NCBI RefSeq assembly: GCF_003044935.1
Contig: NZ_POXP01000002.1
Location: 62,001-126,000 of the forward strand
Direction of reading: 5' to 3'
DNA: 64,000 nucleotides
Source: Neisseria subflava
GTDB lineage: Bacteria > Pseudomonadota > Gammaproteobacteria > Burkholderiales > Neisseriaceae
Shown here: one piece after another, positions 10,191 to 19,553 of the stretch
Layout of the letters: every line of letters starts with the position of its first letter
Position numbering within the stretch: position 1 is the first letter of the stretch
Program-made: the position numbers and the translations under genes
The notes under the pieces: model-generated
The model's input: the letters and a program-made list of their open reading frames with translations, nothing else
Told to the model about the DNA's origin: nothing
Databases searched by the model: none

Positions 10191-11513
10191 TTATTCTGCA
10201 GTAGCCGGTTTGGCCGCAGTTTTAATGGTTAAGGTCACCGCTGCGGCAATGGCCAGGGAAACACCGGCAAAAGTCATCGCGTTGGCAGGGTTTGAACCCA
10301 AGAAAGTTCTGTACACCCAGCCGAAAGATACGGTTTCAATCAGCATTGGAATCACAATCATCATGTTCACAATACCCATGTACACGCCGTAACGTTCTTT
10401 AGGGATAGAGCCGACCACAATCATAAACGGCACGCCCATCATACTTGCCCAACCGACACCGAAACCAATCATCGGCGCAAACATCAGGTATTTATTACCG
10501 ATGTGCGGAATGGTAAGCAATGCCAGCGCGGCAAGGGTTACGGCAAAGGCGTGAACATATTTGGCGGCGTATTTGCGCGCCATCCACATCAGGCCGAAAG
10601 CGGAGATAAAGGTTACCACGTTGTAAAAACCGTTTACCAGGCCGGTCCATGCAACCGCTTGGCTATACGCTTCGGTATTTTCAACGGTCGAATCCCAGAC
10701 GGATTGGACGATACTGTGGGAAATATATTGCCAGTAGATGAAGAGCGCGTACCATTGGAAGAGATACACCAAGGCCAGTTGCCACAGGGCAGTCGGCATT
10801 TCGCGCACGGCAACGACAATATCTTTAACAGCATGGGCCGGACCGCTCGGCTGGGCTTTAATGGCCGCCATTTCTTCAGGGCTGGGCTCGCGTTCGGCCG
10901 TTGATAAAACGGTAACCAAAACCGAACCGATGGAGCAGACCGCACCAATATAAAACGAACCGAATACCCAATACGGAATGCCCGCTTCGGAGGTTTGTTG
11001 CAACCAGCCGATTTGTTGGAAGATGTAGAGGGAAACGTTGGCCAGGGTAATACCCAAACCGGTAAACACGGACTGCATCAAGAAACCGGTGGATTGCTGG
11101 TGTTCAGGAACGGTATCGGCAATAAAGGCACGGAAAGGTTCCATTGCCGTGTTGTTGCTGATGTCCAAGAGCCACAGCAGCAATACAGCCACCCATAATG
11201 CGGTAACGTGCGGATAGATAAAGAGACAGAGGCTGCAACCGATGGCGCCAATCAAGAAATACGGGCGGCGGCGACCTAATCCCGGCACCCAAGTGCGGTC
11301 ACTCATCGCACCAATCATCGGCTGCACCAGCAAACCGGTAATCGGACCTGCCATATTCAAAATCGGCAACTGGCTCGGGTCGGCATGAAGAAAGCTGAAA
11401 ATCGGATTAATCGCAGTTTGCTGCAACCCGAAGCTATATTGAATACCGAAGAAACCGAAGTTCATCAGCATAATCTGGCGAAGTGTCATCGCCACTTGTG
11501 GGGAGATTTTCAT
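10191..11513 (-). CDS. MFS sugar transporter (maltose-type, SLC45-like)
   Basis: Inner-membrane transporter with about 12 hydrophobic segments in 440 residues. The loop [19 protein letters not shown] (about 71-89) is the variant of the MFS loop-2 signature seen in the proton/sugar symporters related to plant sucrose carriers and bacterial MalT-type carriers. The start has AGGAG about 10 bases upstream. A LacI-type regulator lies 200 bases upstream on the same strand, and pgi is beyond it, which supports uptake of a sugar entering as glucose. Maltose as substrate is inferred from Neisseria gene order, not from residues; sucrose or another oligosaccharide remains possible. Confidence 0.8.
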   Translation of the reverse strand: MKISPQVAMTLRQIMLMNFGFFGIQYSFGLQQTAINPIFSFLHADPSQLPILNMAGPITGLLVQPMIGAMSDRTWVPGLGRRRPYFLIGAIGCSLCLFIYPHVTALWVAVLLLWLLDISNNTAMEPFRAFIADTVPEHQQSTGFLMQSVFTGLGITLANVSLYIFQQIGWLQQTSEAGIPYWVFGSFYIGAVCSIGSVLVTVLSTAEREPSPEEMAAIKAQPSGPAHAVKDIVVAVREMPTALWQLALVYLFQWYALFIYWQYISHSIVQSVWDSTVENTEAYSQAVAWTGLVNGFYNVVTFISAFGLMWMARKYAAKYVHAFAVTLAALALLTIPHIGNKYLMFAPMIGFGVGWASMMGVPFMIVVGSIPKERYGVYMGIVNMMIVIPMLIETVSFGWVYRTFLGSNPANAMTFAGVSLAIAAAVTLTIKTAAKPATAE

Positions 11514-11713
11514 AGGAAGGCTACTCCTGGGTAATAAACTATGGAAACAACAAACTCCAATTTCAGCGGTATGACGCTTTTATTGTATTTGGGCTGCCCT
11601 TTTTACTGAAGCAACTCCGTTTTCAGACGGCCTTTATTTTGACCGTTTACATGAATCTTATTTTGATGTGTGTTTGTGTTGTTTAAAGCTTATTATTTTC
11701 AGGCCGTCTGAAA

Positions 11714-12757
11714 CTATTTATTAATCACAGACTGACGCCAGATGGTTTCCCCAACGACCTTGACTGGCTGAACCGCACCGGCCGGGTGTTCAATATGTCG
11801 AAACAGCAAATCCGCCGCCATCGCACCCATACGCAGATACGGCAGCTCGGTGCTGGTCAACGGCGGAAACAGCGTCTCCGCAATCGCGCTGTGATTATCA
11901 TAGCCGGCAACCGAAACTTGCTCGGGAACCCGCACGCCGCGCGTCCTCAAAATCCCGTACACGCGTACTGCCATTTCATCGTTACCACAGCAAATTACCG
12001 TCGGCGGAAGCGGCAAAGACAACAGTTTCAAAATAGCCGAAATCAAAGATCCGCTGTCATTGCTGAAGTCAGGATAACCAGTTTGCACCAAATCAGGATC
12101 GAAGACAATATCCGCATCAGCCAAAGCACGGCGGTATCCGGCCAATCTCAATCTCGTCGCTTCCACGCCCGGCTGCAAAGTTACATAAGCAATCCGTTTG
12201 TGCCCGCTTTGGATAATCCGGCGCACCAAGCCATACTGCCCTGCTTCGTCGTCCGGCAAAACCGACGGCGTACCTGCCAAATCAAAACAGTTGACCAACA
12301 CCATCGGGCAACGGTTGGGCACTTCCGGCAGCAATACTTCCTGATGGAAACCTGCCACATATAAAATCCCCTCAGCACGATGCTCCATAAAGGTACGGAT
12401 CAGCGGCTCCATCTGACCGGGCTGCCCCGGCTTGTTGTCGATGTCGGCAATCATCAAAATCTTGCCTTGTGCGCGAATCTGCTGCTGAATGCCCTTAATC
12501 AAGAACATATCCGGTATACCGTGTCCGCCCGTATTCTCGCCTGTCCGCGAAATAGCGCCGGTAATCAAACCGACCAATCCGGAACGGTGTGACCGCATAA
12601 TCCGCGCCGCAGAAGACGGGATATAGCCCAAAGCAGCAATCGCTGTTTCTACTTTGAAACGGGTTTTATCACTGACCGGCGCATCGCCGTTAATCACTCG
12701 GCTGACCGTCTTGGGAGATACCCCGGCATAAGCAGCGACATCATAAATTGTAGCCAT
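11714..12757 (-). CDS. LacI-family transcriptional regulator
   Basis: Sugar-responsive repressor of 347 residues. The N-terminal helix-turn-helix and hinge are typical: AAYAGVSPKTVSRVIN (about 8-23) and PSSAARIMRSHRSGLVG (about 51-67). A periplasmic-binding-protein-like effector domain follows, with VAGYDNHSAIAETLFPPLTS near 280. It precedes the sugar transporter on the same strand and is divergent from pgi, so the 250-base gap between it and pgi is the natural place for its operator. I could not pick out a convincing palindrome there. The transporter is its most likely target. Confidence 0.88.
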   Translation of the reverse strand: MATIYDVAAYAGVSPKTVSRVINGDAPVSDKTRFKVETAIAALGYIPSSAARIMRSHRSGLVGLITGAISRTGENTGGHGIPDMFLIKGIQQQIRAQGKILMIADIDNKPGQPGQMEPLIRTFMEHRAEGILYVAGFHQEVLLPEVPNRCPMVLVNCFDLAGTPSVLPDDEAGQYGLVRRIIQSGHKRIAYVTLQPGVEATRLRLAGYRRALADADIVFDPDLVQTGYPDFSNDSGSLISAILKLLSLPLPPTVICCGNDEMAVRVYGILRTRGVRVPEQVSVAGYDNHSAIAETLFPPLTSTELPYLRMGAMAADLLFRHIEHPAGAVQPVKVVGETIWRQSVINK

Positions 12758-13008
12758 CTTACGAACCCGCCCCGACAGGATTTCAATAATGTTACATAGG
12801 ATAACACAGCAGACATCGGTGTCATACCCCCTTTTTTACAGAAACTTGATGATAATCAACCGTTTCTATTGCATTTTGCATACATTTCTTAAATAAAACC
12901 GACCCTACCATCTCCCAAAAGTTGTCCAAATTTGTTAAACTACAAACAACTACAAAAAGCAGAAAATAGATACCCTGCTTGTTTACCGTTACATACTAAG
13001 GAAACGAG

Positions 13009-14649
13009 ATGTCCGCATACTCAGATGCATGGCAAGCCTTGGAAGCCCATCATGCCGATACTCAACACGTTACCCTGCGCGAACGCTTCGCCGCAGATGC
13101 CGAACGTTTCAACAATATGCACGAAATTCTGCACGGCTTGTTATTTGATTACAGCAAAAACCGTCTAGATGAAAACACCCTGGATTTATTGTGTCAACTG
13201 GCCGAAGCAGCCGATTTGCCACAATATATGCAGGCCATGAGCAGCGGTGAAAAAATCAACACCAGCGAGCACCGCGCCGTCCTCCACACTGCCCTGCGCC
13301 TGCCTGCCAATGCCAAACCTGTTTACGTCGACGGCGAAAACATCGTGTCCAAAGTTCATCACGAACTCAACCGCACCCTCGAATTCGCACGCCAACTTTT
13401 AGACGGCACCCACGCAGGCATTACCGGCAAACCCATTACCGATTTGGTTCACATCGGTATCGGCGGCTCCGATTTAGGCCCGCGTATGGCCACACAGGCG
13501 CTGCAACCTTATTGGCAAAACATCCGCGTCCACTTTGTCAGCAACTCCGATGATGCCGACCTGACCCAAACCCTTCTCGGCCTCAACCCCGAAACCACCG
13601 TATTCAGCATTGCCAGCAAATCGTTCCGCACACCGGAAACCCTGCTCAATGCCTACGCTGCGCGTACTTGGTACCGCGATGCAGGTTTGCCTGATTCCGG
13701 CATCTACCGCCACTTCTGCGCCATTTCCGCCGATGTGGCCGCAGCCCAAAACTTCGGCATCTCCCCCGACAAAGTTTTCGCCATGTCCGACTGGGTCGGC
13801 GGCCGCTATTCCGTCTGGTCGCCCATCGGCCTGCCGCTGATGGTTGCCGTCGGCGAAAAAGCGTTCCGCAAAATGCTGGCCGGCGCACACGCGATGGATA
13901 CCCATTTCTTCGAAACGCCATTCCGCCACAACATTCCCGTCCTGATGGCGCTCATCAACGTTTGGTACAACAACTTCCAACATTCAGACGGCCAAACCGT
14001 TGTCCCATACAGCCACAACATGCGCCTCTTTACCCCGTGGCTCAACCAGCTCGATATGGAAAGCCTCGGCAAACAGCGTACTTCAGACGGCCAACCCGTT
14101 TCCTGCACCACCGGCGGCATTGTCTTTGGTGATGAAGGCGTCAACTGCCAACATGCCTACTTCCAGCTTCTGCACCAAGGCACGCGTCTGATTCCCGTTG
14201 ATTTCATCGTCCCCATGACCACAATCTACGGCAACCACCGTCAACACCGCTTTACCGTTGCCAATGCTTTCGCCCAAGCCGAAGCGCTGATGAAAGGCAA
14301 GACCTTAGACGAAGTGCAAATCGAATTGGCCGCCCTGCCCCAAGACGAACGCGACCGCCTTGCGCCGCAAAAAGAATTCCCCGGCAACCGTCCGAGTAAC
14401 AGCCTGCTCATCGACAGCCTGACGCCTTTCAACCTCGGCATGCTGATGGCCGCCTACGAACATCGCACCTTCGTTCAGGGCGTGATTTGGCGTATCAACC
14501 CCTTCGACCAATGGGGCGTGGAATACGGTAAAGAGCTGGCCAAAACCATCGAACCCGAACTCGAACGCGGCACGCCGGCACACGACAGCTCCACCAACGG
14601 TCTGATTGCCTTCTACCGCAACTGCAACGCAGCATCGAAGGCCGTCTGA
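13009..14649 (+). CDS. pgi: Glucose-6-phosphate isomerase
   Basis: Interconverts glucose-6-phosphate and fructose-6-phosphate in the cytoplasm. The 546-residue length is normal for the family. Conserved motifs include HIGIGGSDLGPRMATQAL (about 147-164), SKSFRTPETLLNA (about 205-217), and the C-terminal signature region with GVIWRINPFDQWGVEYGK (about 490-507). The other family signature, normally GEPGTNGQH, reads GDEGVNCQH here (about 372-380). AAGGAAACG upstream of the ATG is the ribosome site. The gene is divergent from the LacI regulator and ends in an uptake-sequence hairpin. Neisseria often carry two pgi genes; only one is in this window. Confidence 0.94.
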   Translation: MSAYSDAWQALEAHHADTQHVTLRERFAADAERFNNMHEILHGLLFDYSKNRLDENTLDLLCQLAEAADLPQYMQAMSSGEKINTSEHRAVLHTALRLPANAKPVYVDGENIVSKVHHELNRTLEFARQLLDGTHAGITGKPITDLVHIGIGGSDLGPRMATQALQPYWQNIRVHFVSNSDDADLTQTLLGLNPETTVFSIASKSFRTPETLLNAYAARTWYRDAGLPDSGIYRHFCAISADVAAAQNFGISPDKVFAMSDWVGGRYSVWSPIGLPLMVAVGEKAFRKMLAGAHAMDTHFFETPFRHNIPVLMALINVWYNNFQHSDGQTVVPYSHNMRLFTPWLNQLDMESLGKQRTSDGQPVSCTTGGIVFGDEGVNCQHAYFQLLHQGTRLIPVDFIVPMTTIYGNHRQHRFTVANAFAQAEALMKGKTLDEVQIELAALPQDERDRLAPQKEFPGNRPSNSLLIDSLTPFNLGMLMAAYEHRTFVQGVIWRINPFDQWGVEYGKELAKTIEPELERGTPAHDSSTNGLIAFYRNCNAASKAV

Positions 14650-14724
14650 AAATGAAAATATCCGTAAAACAAACATCTCTGCCTGTCTTACGGACATTTC
14701 AAAACCTGATCAACTTGTTCCAAC

Positions 14725-14771
14725 AAAAGGCCGTCTGAAACTTAATTTGTTAAAGTTTCAGACGGCCTTTT
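14725..14771 (+). terminator. Inverted DUS pair terminating pgi
   Basis: AAAAGGCCGTCTGAAACTT pairs with AAGTTTCAGACGGCCTTTT around a short AT-rich loop, with a T-rich tail. Confidence 0.8.
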
Positions 14772-14818
14772 ATTATTCAATAAAGATAGCAGAAGTTCAT
14801 TCGCCATATCCCCCATCT

Positions 14819-14828
14819 TTGCTACAAT
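14819..14828 (+). promoter_or_regulatory. Extended -10 promoter candidate for ampG
   Basis: TTGCTACAAT contains TGCTACAAT, an extended -10, about 30 bases before the ATG. The -35 region is poor. Confidence 0.4.
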
Positions 14829-14856
14829 ATCCCTTTTCTTTTTTATTGATTCCACT

Positions 14857-16134
14857 ATGACAACCGCACCCCAACCCAGCACTTGGCGCAAGATTTTTTC
14901 GCGCAAAATGCTGATTTGTATCTTTACAGGCTTCACTTCGGGGTTGCCGCTTTATTTTCTGATCAACCTGATTCCGGCATGGTTGCGCAGCGAACATGTT
15001 GATTTGAAAACCATCGGCCTGATGGCACTTATCGGGCTGCCTTTCACTTGGAAATTTATCTGGTCTCCCGTCATTGATTTGGTCAGATTACCTTTTTTAG
15101 GACGGCGACGCGGTTGGATGCTGGTTACGCAAATTGGTTTACTGCTGACCTTGCTCATTTACGCCTTCCTAAATCCTGCTCAGCATTTATATGTAATTAT
15201 GGGCTTATCGTTGGTGGTCGCCTTTTTCTCTGCCAGTCAAGATATTGTATTGGATGCATTTCGCCGCGAAATTTTGTCAGATGAAGAATTAGGCTTAGGC
15301 AACTCTATCCACGTCAATGCCTACCGTATTGCCGCTTTGGTACCTGGTTCGCTCAGCTTGATTTTGGCCGACTTGATGCCTTGGCACAACGTATTCATCA
15401 TTACTGCACTATTTATGCTGCCCGGTCTGCTGATGACCCTGTTTTTAGCTAAAGAGCCTGACATTCCACCATCTGTGTCGCGTACATTTGCCCAAACAGT
15501 CTCTGACCCTTTCAGTGAGTTCTTCTCCCGCAAAGGAATCAAACAGGCCATATTGGTATTGCTGTTTATCTTTCTCTACAAACTGGGCGACAGCATGGCC
15601 ACTTCTTTGGCTACACCTTTTTATCTGGACATGGGATTCAGCAAAACCGACATCGGCCTCATTGCCAAAAATGCCGGTTTATGGCCTGCTGTCATTGCCG
15701 GTATTGTAGGCGGTATTTGGATGATAAAGCTCGGTATCAATAGAGCTTTGTGGATTTTCGGCGTGGCGCAATGGGTTACTATTCTAGGCTTTGCCTGGTT
15801 GGCAAATTTTGGCAAGTTTGAAACCATCACACTGACAGAGCAAATGATGCTTGCAGCTGTAATTGGTGCAGAAGCAGCAGGCGTAGGTCTGGGTACAGCG
15901 GCGTTTGTTGCCTATATGGCTCGTGAAACCAATCCTGCATTTACGGCCACACAATTAGCCCTCTTTACCAGCCTGTCAGCCGTTCCACGTACATTTATCA
16001 ATGCTTCGGCAGGCTATCTGATTGAAGCGATGGGTTACTTCAATTTCTACTGGCTGTGTTTCGCTTTGGGCATACCGGGCATGTTGCTGCTGTTTAAAGT
16101 GGCACCGTGGAATGGCGAAAAAGAGAGTAACTAG
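14857..16134 (+). CDS. ampG: AmpG-type muropeptide permease (MFS)
   Basis: Imports anhydro-muropeptides released during wall turnover for cytoplasmic recycling. The 425-residue protein has about 12-13 hydrophobic segments. AmpG hallmarks are visible at the N-terminus: FTSGLPLYFLINLIPAWL (about 27-44), LPFTWKFIWSPVIDL (about 61-75) and GRRRGWMLVTQIGL (about 81-94). SQDIVLDAFRREIL (about 128-141) is also a family signature. It is flanked by pgi and convergent hpf and shares an uptake-sequence terminator with hpf. In Neisseria this transporter limits release of toxic peptidoglycan fragments; that role is carried over from the family. Confidence 0.88.
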   Translation: MTTAPQPSTWRKIFSRKMLICIFTGFTSGLPLYFLINLIPAWLRSEHVDLKTIGLMALIGLPFTWKFIWSPVIDLVRLPFLGRRRGWMLVTQIGLLLTLLIYAFLNPAQHLYVIMGLSLVVAFFSASQDIVLDAFRREILSDEELGLGNSIHVNAYRIAALVPGSLSLILADLMPWHNVFIITALFMLPGLLMTLFLAKEPDIPPSVSRTFAQTVSDPFSEFFSRKGIKQAILVLLFIFLYKLGDSMATSLATPFYLDMGFSKTDIGLIAKNAGLWPAVIAGIVGGIWMIKLGINRALWIFGVAQWVTILGFAWLANFGKFETITLTEQMMLAAVIGAEAAGVGLGTAAFVAYMARETNPAFTATQLALFTSLSAVPRTFINASAGYLIEAMGYFNFYWLCFALGIPGMLLLFKVAPWNGEKESN

Positions 16135-16163
16135 ATTGCCAGTCTAAAACTTCTAGTAAAACA

Positions 16164-16192
16164 AAAGGCCGTCTGAATGTTCAGACGGCCTT
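16164..16192. terminator. Bidirectional DUS hairpin between ampG and hpf
   Basis: AAGGCCGTCTGA and TCAGACGGCCTT around a four-base loop, placed between convergent stops. Confidence 0.75.
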
Positions 16193-16206
16193 ATCATACA
16201 AAAGCT

Positions 16207-16521
16207 TTATTCGGCAGCAGGTTTGACAGTACTACGGACATCGCCGCTTTTTTCTTTATGTTTCAAAACAGCGCGGTCGAGCTTGTCCATCAAAACATCA
16301 ATCGCGGCGTACATATCCTGTTCAATCGCTTCAACGTGCAAATCTTTACCTGCCAGATGGACATCGGCTTCGGCTTTCTGGCTGACTTTTTCCACCGAGA
16401 GCGTGATGGTCACGGAAATGATGTTGTCGGCGTGGCGACTGATTCGTGCCAACTTGTCGGAAACGTAGTTTTTGATGGCTTCGGTAACATCAAAATTCAG
16501 ACCGGTGATTTTCAGATTCAT
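16207..16521 (-). CDS. hpf: Ribosome hibernation promoting factor (short HPF)
   Basis: Binds the 30S decoding site and stabilises inactive 100S ribosomes in stationary phase. The 104-residue protein begins MNLKITGLNFDVTEAIKNYV and keeps the basic, DVHLAGKDLHVEA-containing beta strands of the short HPF/YfiA family; there is no long C-terminal domain. It sits directly downstream of rpoN, as in most proteobacteria, which supports the family call. Confidence 0.92.
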   Translation of the reverse strand: MNLKITGLNFDVTEAIKNYVSDKLARISRHADNIISVTITLSVEKVSQKAEADVHLAGKDLHVEAIEQDMYAAIDVLMDKLDRAVLKHKEKSGDVRSTVKPAAE

Positions 16522-16570
16522 GATACAGCTCCTTCGGTTGATTAGTCCGTCAAAACGGATCGGAATATAT

Positions 16571-17926
16571 CTACTCGGTAAATTTTCGTTTGTGTGCCGG
16601 TGGTATGTCTAATGATTCTCTATATTTTGCAACTGTACGTCTGGCGATTTCAATGCCGCGTTGTTTTAATAATTTGACGAGGGTCTCGTCCGAATAGGGT
16701 TTGCTGCTGTCTTCACTTTCAATCAGCTGGCTCAATACGGCTTTGATTGCGCCTTGGCTGAACCCTTCGCCATCATCATCGGCATTAACTGCCTGTGTGA
16801 AGAAATAGCGTAACGCAAACAGGCCGCGCGGGCAAGACAAATATTTCTGGTTGGCGGCGCGCGAAATGGTGCTTTCCGCCAAACCCAATTCGGCGGCGGC
16901 ATCTTTCATCAGCATGGGCGACAGGCCGATTTCTCCGAAGATAAAAAAATCTTCCTGATTTTTGACGATATACTCGGCAAGGCGGAGGACCGTACTTTTA
17001 CGCAGCTCCAAAGAATCAATGCGCTGCTTGGCTTCGTTGATTTTTTCCTTCCACTCCGGTGCCCCCTCTTCCGCCGCCTTCATCAGGTCGCAATACTCCT
17101 GATTGAGCTGCAGCTTCGGCCAAGCCGCCTCGTTGCTGATGACTTCCCAGCCATCCTTGCCCTCTTTGACCCAAACGTCAGGCTGAATATAAGGCGTGGG
17201 CGTGGCAGAGGCGAAGCCGTAGGCCGGATAGGGATTGAGCTCGGCAATCATATCGAGCGCAGCTTCTATGGTTTCGCTATCGGTATCTGGATAGAGTTTG
17301 CGGAAACGCAGAACGTTTTGTTTGCGGTTTTTGCCTAACTCTTGAAGCGAACTTTGCACCAAATGCGCGGCCATTTGTCTAGCCGGAGAAGCCGGCAAAC
17401 GCATCAGCTGCAGCATGAGCGACTCGGTCAAGTCGGCCGCCGCCACGCCGGGCGGCTCAAAGGTTTGCAATACATCCAGCGCGTTTTGCAGGGCCTCTTC
17501 GTCCAGCATCCATTCTAACGGCGTGTGGTCGATGATTTCTTCGAGACTGTCGGTGAGGTAGCCTTGTTCGTCCAAAAAATCAATCAAGACGTGAACATAG
17601 GCTGCTTCCACTTGCGAAAGCGGATGCTCGCACACTTGGGCATGCAGATAGTGTTTGAAATCCTCTTCTTCGGCGATGTTGCTCCAAATATCTTCGGCAT
17701 CGTCGCCACTCAACTGCTGACCTGCGCGCGGCATGGTTACCGCACGGTTGAGCCCGCTATCGGCAAACTCATCGGTTTCCGGACGCTCAAGCAGAGGATT
17801 GTCTGACAACCAGTCTTCCACTTCGCGCTCAAGCTCAAGACCTGACATCTGCAAGATGCGCAAAGACTGCTGCAGCCGCTGGTTGAGCTGCTGGGTCTGT
17901 TTGAGTTTAAGGACGAGTGAAGACAT
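16571..17926 (-). CDS. rpoN: RNA polymerase sigma-54 factor (full length)
   Basis: Sigma factor for -24/-12 promoters, which need an AAA+ activator such as the PilR encoded at 4.4-6.0 kb. The 451-residue protein has the Gln/Leu-rich activator region I (1-50, LKLKQTQQLNQRLQQSLRIL), an acidic region II (51-95), the core-binding domain (about 105-300), a helix-turn-helix (about 339-362, AAELGLAESTISRAANQKYL) and the RpoN box ARRTVAKYRE (428-437). Length is close to E. coli RpoN (477). In N. gonorrhoeae and N. meningitidis the locus is degenerate and lacks the helix-turn-helix; here every DNA-binding element is present. Its neighbours (lptB upstream, hpf downstream) are canonical. Confidence 0.94.
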   Translation of the reverse strand: MSSLVLKLKQTQQLNQRLQQSLRILQMSGLELEREVEDWLSDNPLLERPETDEFADSGLNRAVTMPRAGQQLSGDDAEDIWSNIAEEEDFKHYLHAQVCEHPLSQVEAAYVHVLIDFLDEQGYLTDSLEEIIDHTPLEWMLDEEALQNALDVLQTFEPPGVAAADLTESLMLQLMRLPASPARQMAAHLVQSSLQELGKNRKQNVLRFRKLYPDTDSETIEAALDMIAELNPYPAYGFASATPTPYIQPDVWVKEGKDGWEVISNEAAWPKLQLNQEYCDLMKAAEEGAPEWKEKINEAKQRIDSLELRKSTVLRLAEYIVKNQEDFFIFGEIGLSPMLMKDAAAELGLAESTISRAANQKYLSCPRGLFALRYFFTQAVNADDDGEGFSQGAIKAVLSQLIESEDSSKPYSDETLVKLLKQRGIEIARRTVAKYRESLDIPPAHKRKFTE

Positions 17927-17956
17927 AATGTTTGATAGTAAATGTGCTTTATGGAT

Positions 17957-17990
17957 TTCAGACGGCCTGTATCTGACGGGCCGTCTGAAA
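17957..17990. repeat. Inverted DUS pair upstream of rpoN
   Basis: TTTCAGACGGCC and GGCCGTCTGAAA are separated by ten bases, between the stop of the TonB-C protein gene and rpoN. There is no T-run, so termination would be weak; it may only serve DNA uptake. Confidence 0.6.
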
Positions 17991-18061
17991 GTATCAAATA
18001 TATTGTTTATATATTGGATGATTATTTCAATATATTATTCTTTTATCAACCGATAAATGAA

Positions 18062-18721
18062 TTATTCAACAGTAGAGATGGTTTCTAACGGTAAAGCAAA
18101 CGTAATAGGCAGAACAAAAACCATGGTAACAGGCTTCCCGCGATAGGTAGCAGGTTGAAATTTTGTCTTCAAAACTGCTTTTCGTCCTGCCGCATCTAAA
18201 CGCGGGGACCCACTACTCTTTTGTATCCATACAAATGCTTTGCCATCTATATTGATAAAGACATTTAATACCACAGTCCCTTCCTCGCCATTCTCTGTAG
18301 AAAGCTGTGGATAAGGTGGGGGAGCAACTTGGACAGGTTTCGTCTTTATCTCTTCTTTGAATCCATTTGGCACAGTATAAAAGAATCTGAATTTTTTAAG
18401 GCTTTCCAGTGTCTTACAATCCGTTTGTTGGGTTTTCTGATTATAAGTACACTCTTTATAAGGCTCGACTTGTTTTGGCAAACCTACTTCTTGAGCAAGT
18501 TTCAACAATTCCAGCGCATCCACTTCCCAATGGAGGCTTTTTCCCAGCTTACCCTCTTTATCCACGATAGCTGTCGCCGTTACGATACCGGTTATCGGCT
18601 TGCCATTTTTATCTATCACGCCTTGGCGCACACCCATATTCTGCAATGGCAGTTCTGGCATTGCATGCACGGCAGTAGCTGCCAAAACGGCAAAGGAAGA
18701 CAAAAAAATTCGTTTCAACAC
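18062..18721 (-). CDS. Secreted TonB C-terminal-domain protein of unknown role
   Basis: A 219-residue protein with a signal peptide (MLKRIFLSSFAVLAATAVHA) and a C-terminal TonB-like fold. PPPYPQLSTENGEEG (about 133-147) matches the YP...G.EGxV entry of TonB C-domains; GSPRLDAAGRKAVLKTKFQP (about 171-190) matches the S.G.pxLD.aA..av...wrf.P motif. Unlike TonB it has no transmembrane anchor after the signal, no Pro-rich spacer and no neighbouring exbB/exbD. A middle region contains two cysteines about nine residues apart. It is more AT-rich than its neighbours and interrupts the normally contiguous lptB-rpoN pair. Proper TonB function is unlikely; a periplasmic structural or scaffold role is a guess. 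Confidence 0.7.
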   Translation of the reverse strand: MLKRIFLSSFAVLAATAVHAMPELPLQNMGVRQGVIDKNGKPITGIVTATAIVDKEGKLGKSLHWEVDALELLKLAQEVGLPKQVEPYKECTYNQKTQQTDCKTLESLKKFRFFYTVPNGFKEEIKTKPVQVAPPPYPQLSTENGEEGTVVLNVFINIDGKAFVWIQKSSGSPRLDAAGRKAVLKTKFQPATYRGKPVTMVFVLPITFALPLETISTVE

Positions 18722-18748
18722 AGATACACCTTTTCAGACGGCCTAAAC

Positions 18749-19483
18749 TCAATATTTGAAATTTTCACCCAAGTAAACCGAACGGACTTGTTCATTGTTG
18801 ACCAAATCATCCGGCTTGCCTGAAGCCAATACCGTACCGTCGCTGATGATGTAGGCACGGTCGCAGATGCTGAGGGTTTCGCGCACGTTGTGGTCGGTAA
18901 TCAATACGCCGATACCGCGTGATTTGAGGAACTCGATGATTTTCTGAATATCGATGACGGCAATCGGGTCAACGCCGGCAAAAGGTTCGTCCAACAAAAT
19001 GAAACGCGGCTGCATGGCCAACACGCGCGCGATTTCGACACGGCGGCGTTCGCCACCAGACAAGGACGGCGCAGGGTTGTTGCGCAGGCGCTCGATATTC
19101 AAATCTGCCAACAGTTTTTCAAGTTCAGCATCGATGCGGCTTTTGTCCTTCATGCTGATTTCCAAAATGGCGCGGATATTTTGTTCCACGGTCATTTTGC
19201 GGAAAATCGAGGCCTCCTGCGGCAGGTAGCCGACGCCGAGGCGGGCGCGTTCGTGAATGGGCAGGTGGCACAACTCTTGGCCGTCCAGCATCACACTGCC
19301 TGCATCGGCGGCAATCAGGCCGACTATCATGTAAAAGCTAGTGGTCTTACCCGCGCCGTTGGGGCCGAGCAGGCCGATGACTTCGCCGCTTTCGATTTCA
19401 AGGGAGAAGCTTTTGACGACTTGGCGTTTTTTGAAACTTTTTTGCAGGTTTTGAACCACAAGACGGCTGTTGTTTGCGCTCAT
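18749..19483 (-). CDS. lptB: LPS export ABC transporter ATPase LptB
   Basis: Cytoplasmic ATPase that powers lipooligosaccharide extraction by LptFG. In 244 residues it shows Walker [10 protein letters not shown] (about 39-47), the Q-loop, the ABC signature [10 protein letters not shown] (about 141-150) and Walker [13 protein letters not shown] (about 161-172), with the switch His in TDHNVRE (about 196-202). Length equals that of other LptB proteins. It follows lptA by 70 bases with a DUS hairpin between them. Confidence 0.95.
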   Translation of the reverse strand: MSANNSRLVVQNLQKSFKKRQVVKSFSLEIESGEVIGLLGPNGAGKTTSFYMIVGLIAADAGSVMLDGQELCHLPIHERARLGVGYLPQEASIFRKMTVEQNIRAILEISMKDKSRIDAELEKLLADLNIERLRNNPAPSLSGGERRRVEIARVLAMQPRFILLDEPFAGVDPIAVIDIQKIIEFLKSRGIGVLITDHNVRETLSICDRAYIISDGTVLASGKPDDLVNNEQVRSVYLGENFKY

Positions 19484-19510
19484 ATTCTGTTGACTTTCGA
19501 TATTGACCTC

Positions 19511-19544
19511 AGGCCGTCTGAACCTTTTTCAGACGGCCTTTTTG
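19511..19544. repeat. Inverted DUS pair between lptA and lptB
   Basis: AGGCCGTCTGAA and TTCAGACGGCCT flank five bases. On the transcribed minus strand no T-run follows the stem, so it would at most weaken readthrough from lptA to lptB. Confidence 0.6.
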
Positions 19545-19553
19545 TGTGTTTTC

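Noticed and set aside
12758..13008. Operator palindrome for the LacI regulator
   Set aside because: I looked for a LacI-type symmetric site in the divergent gap and found only weak partial symmetry.
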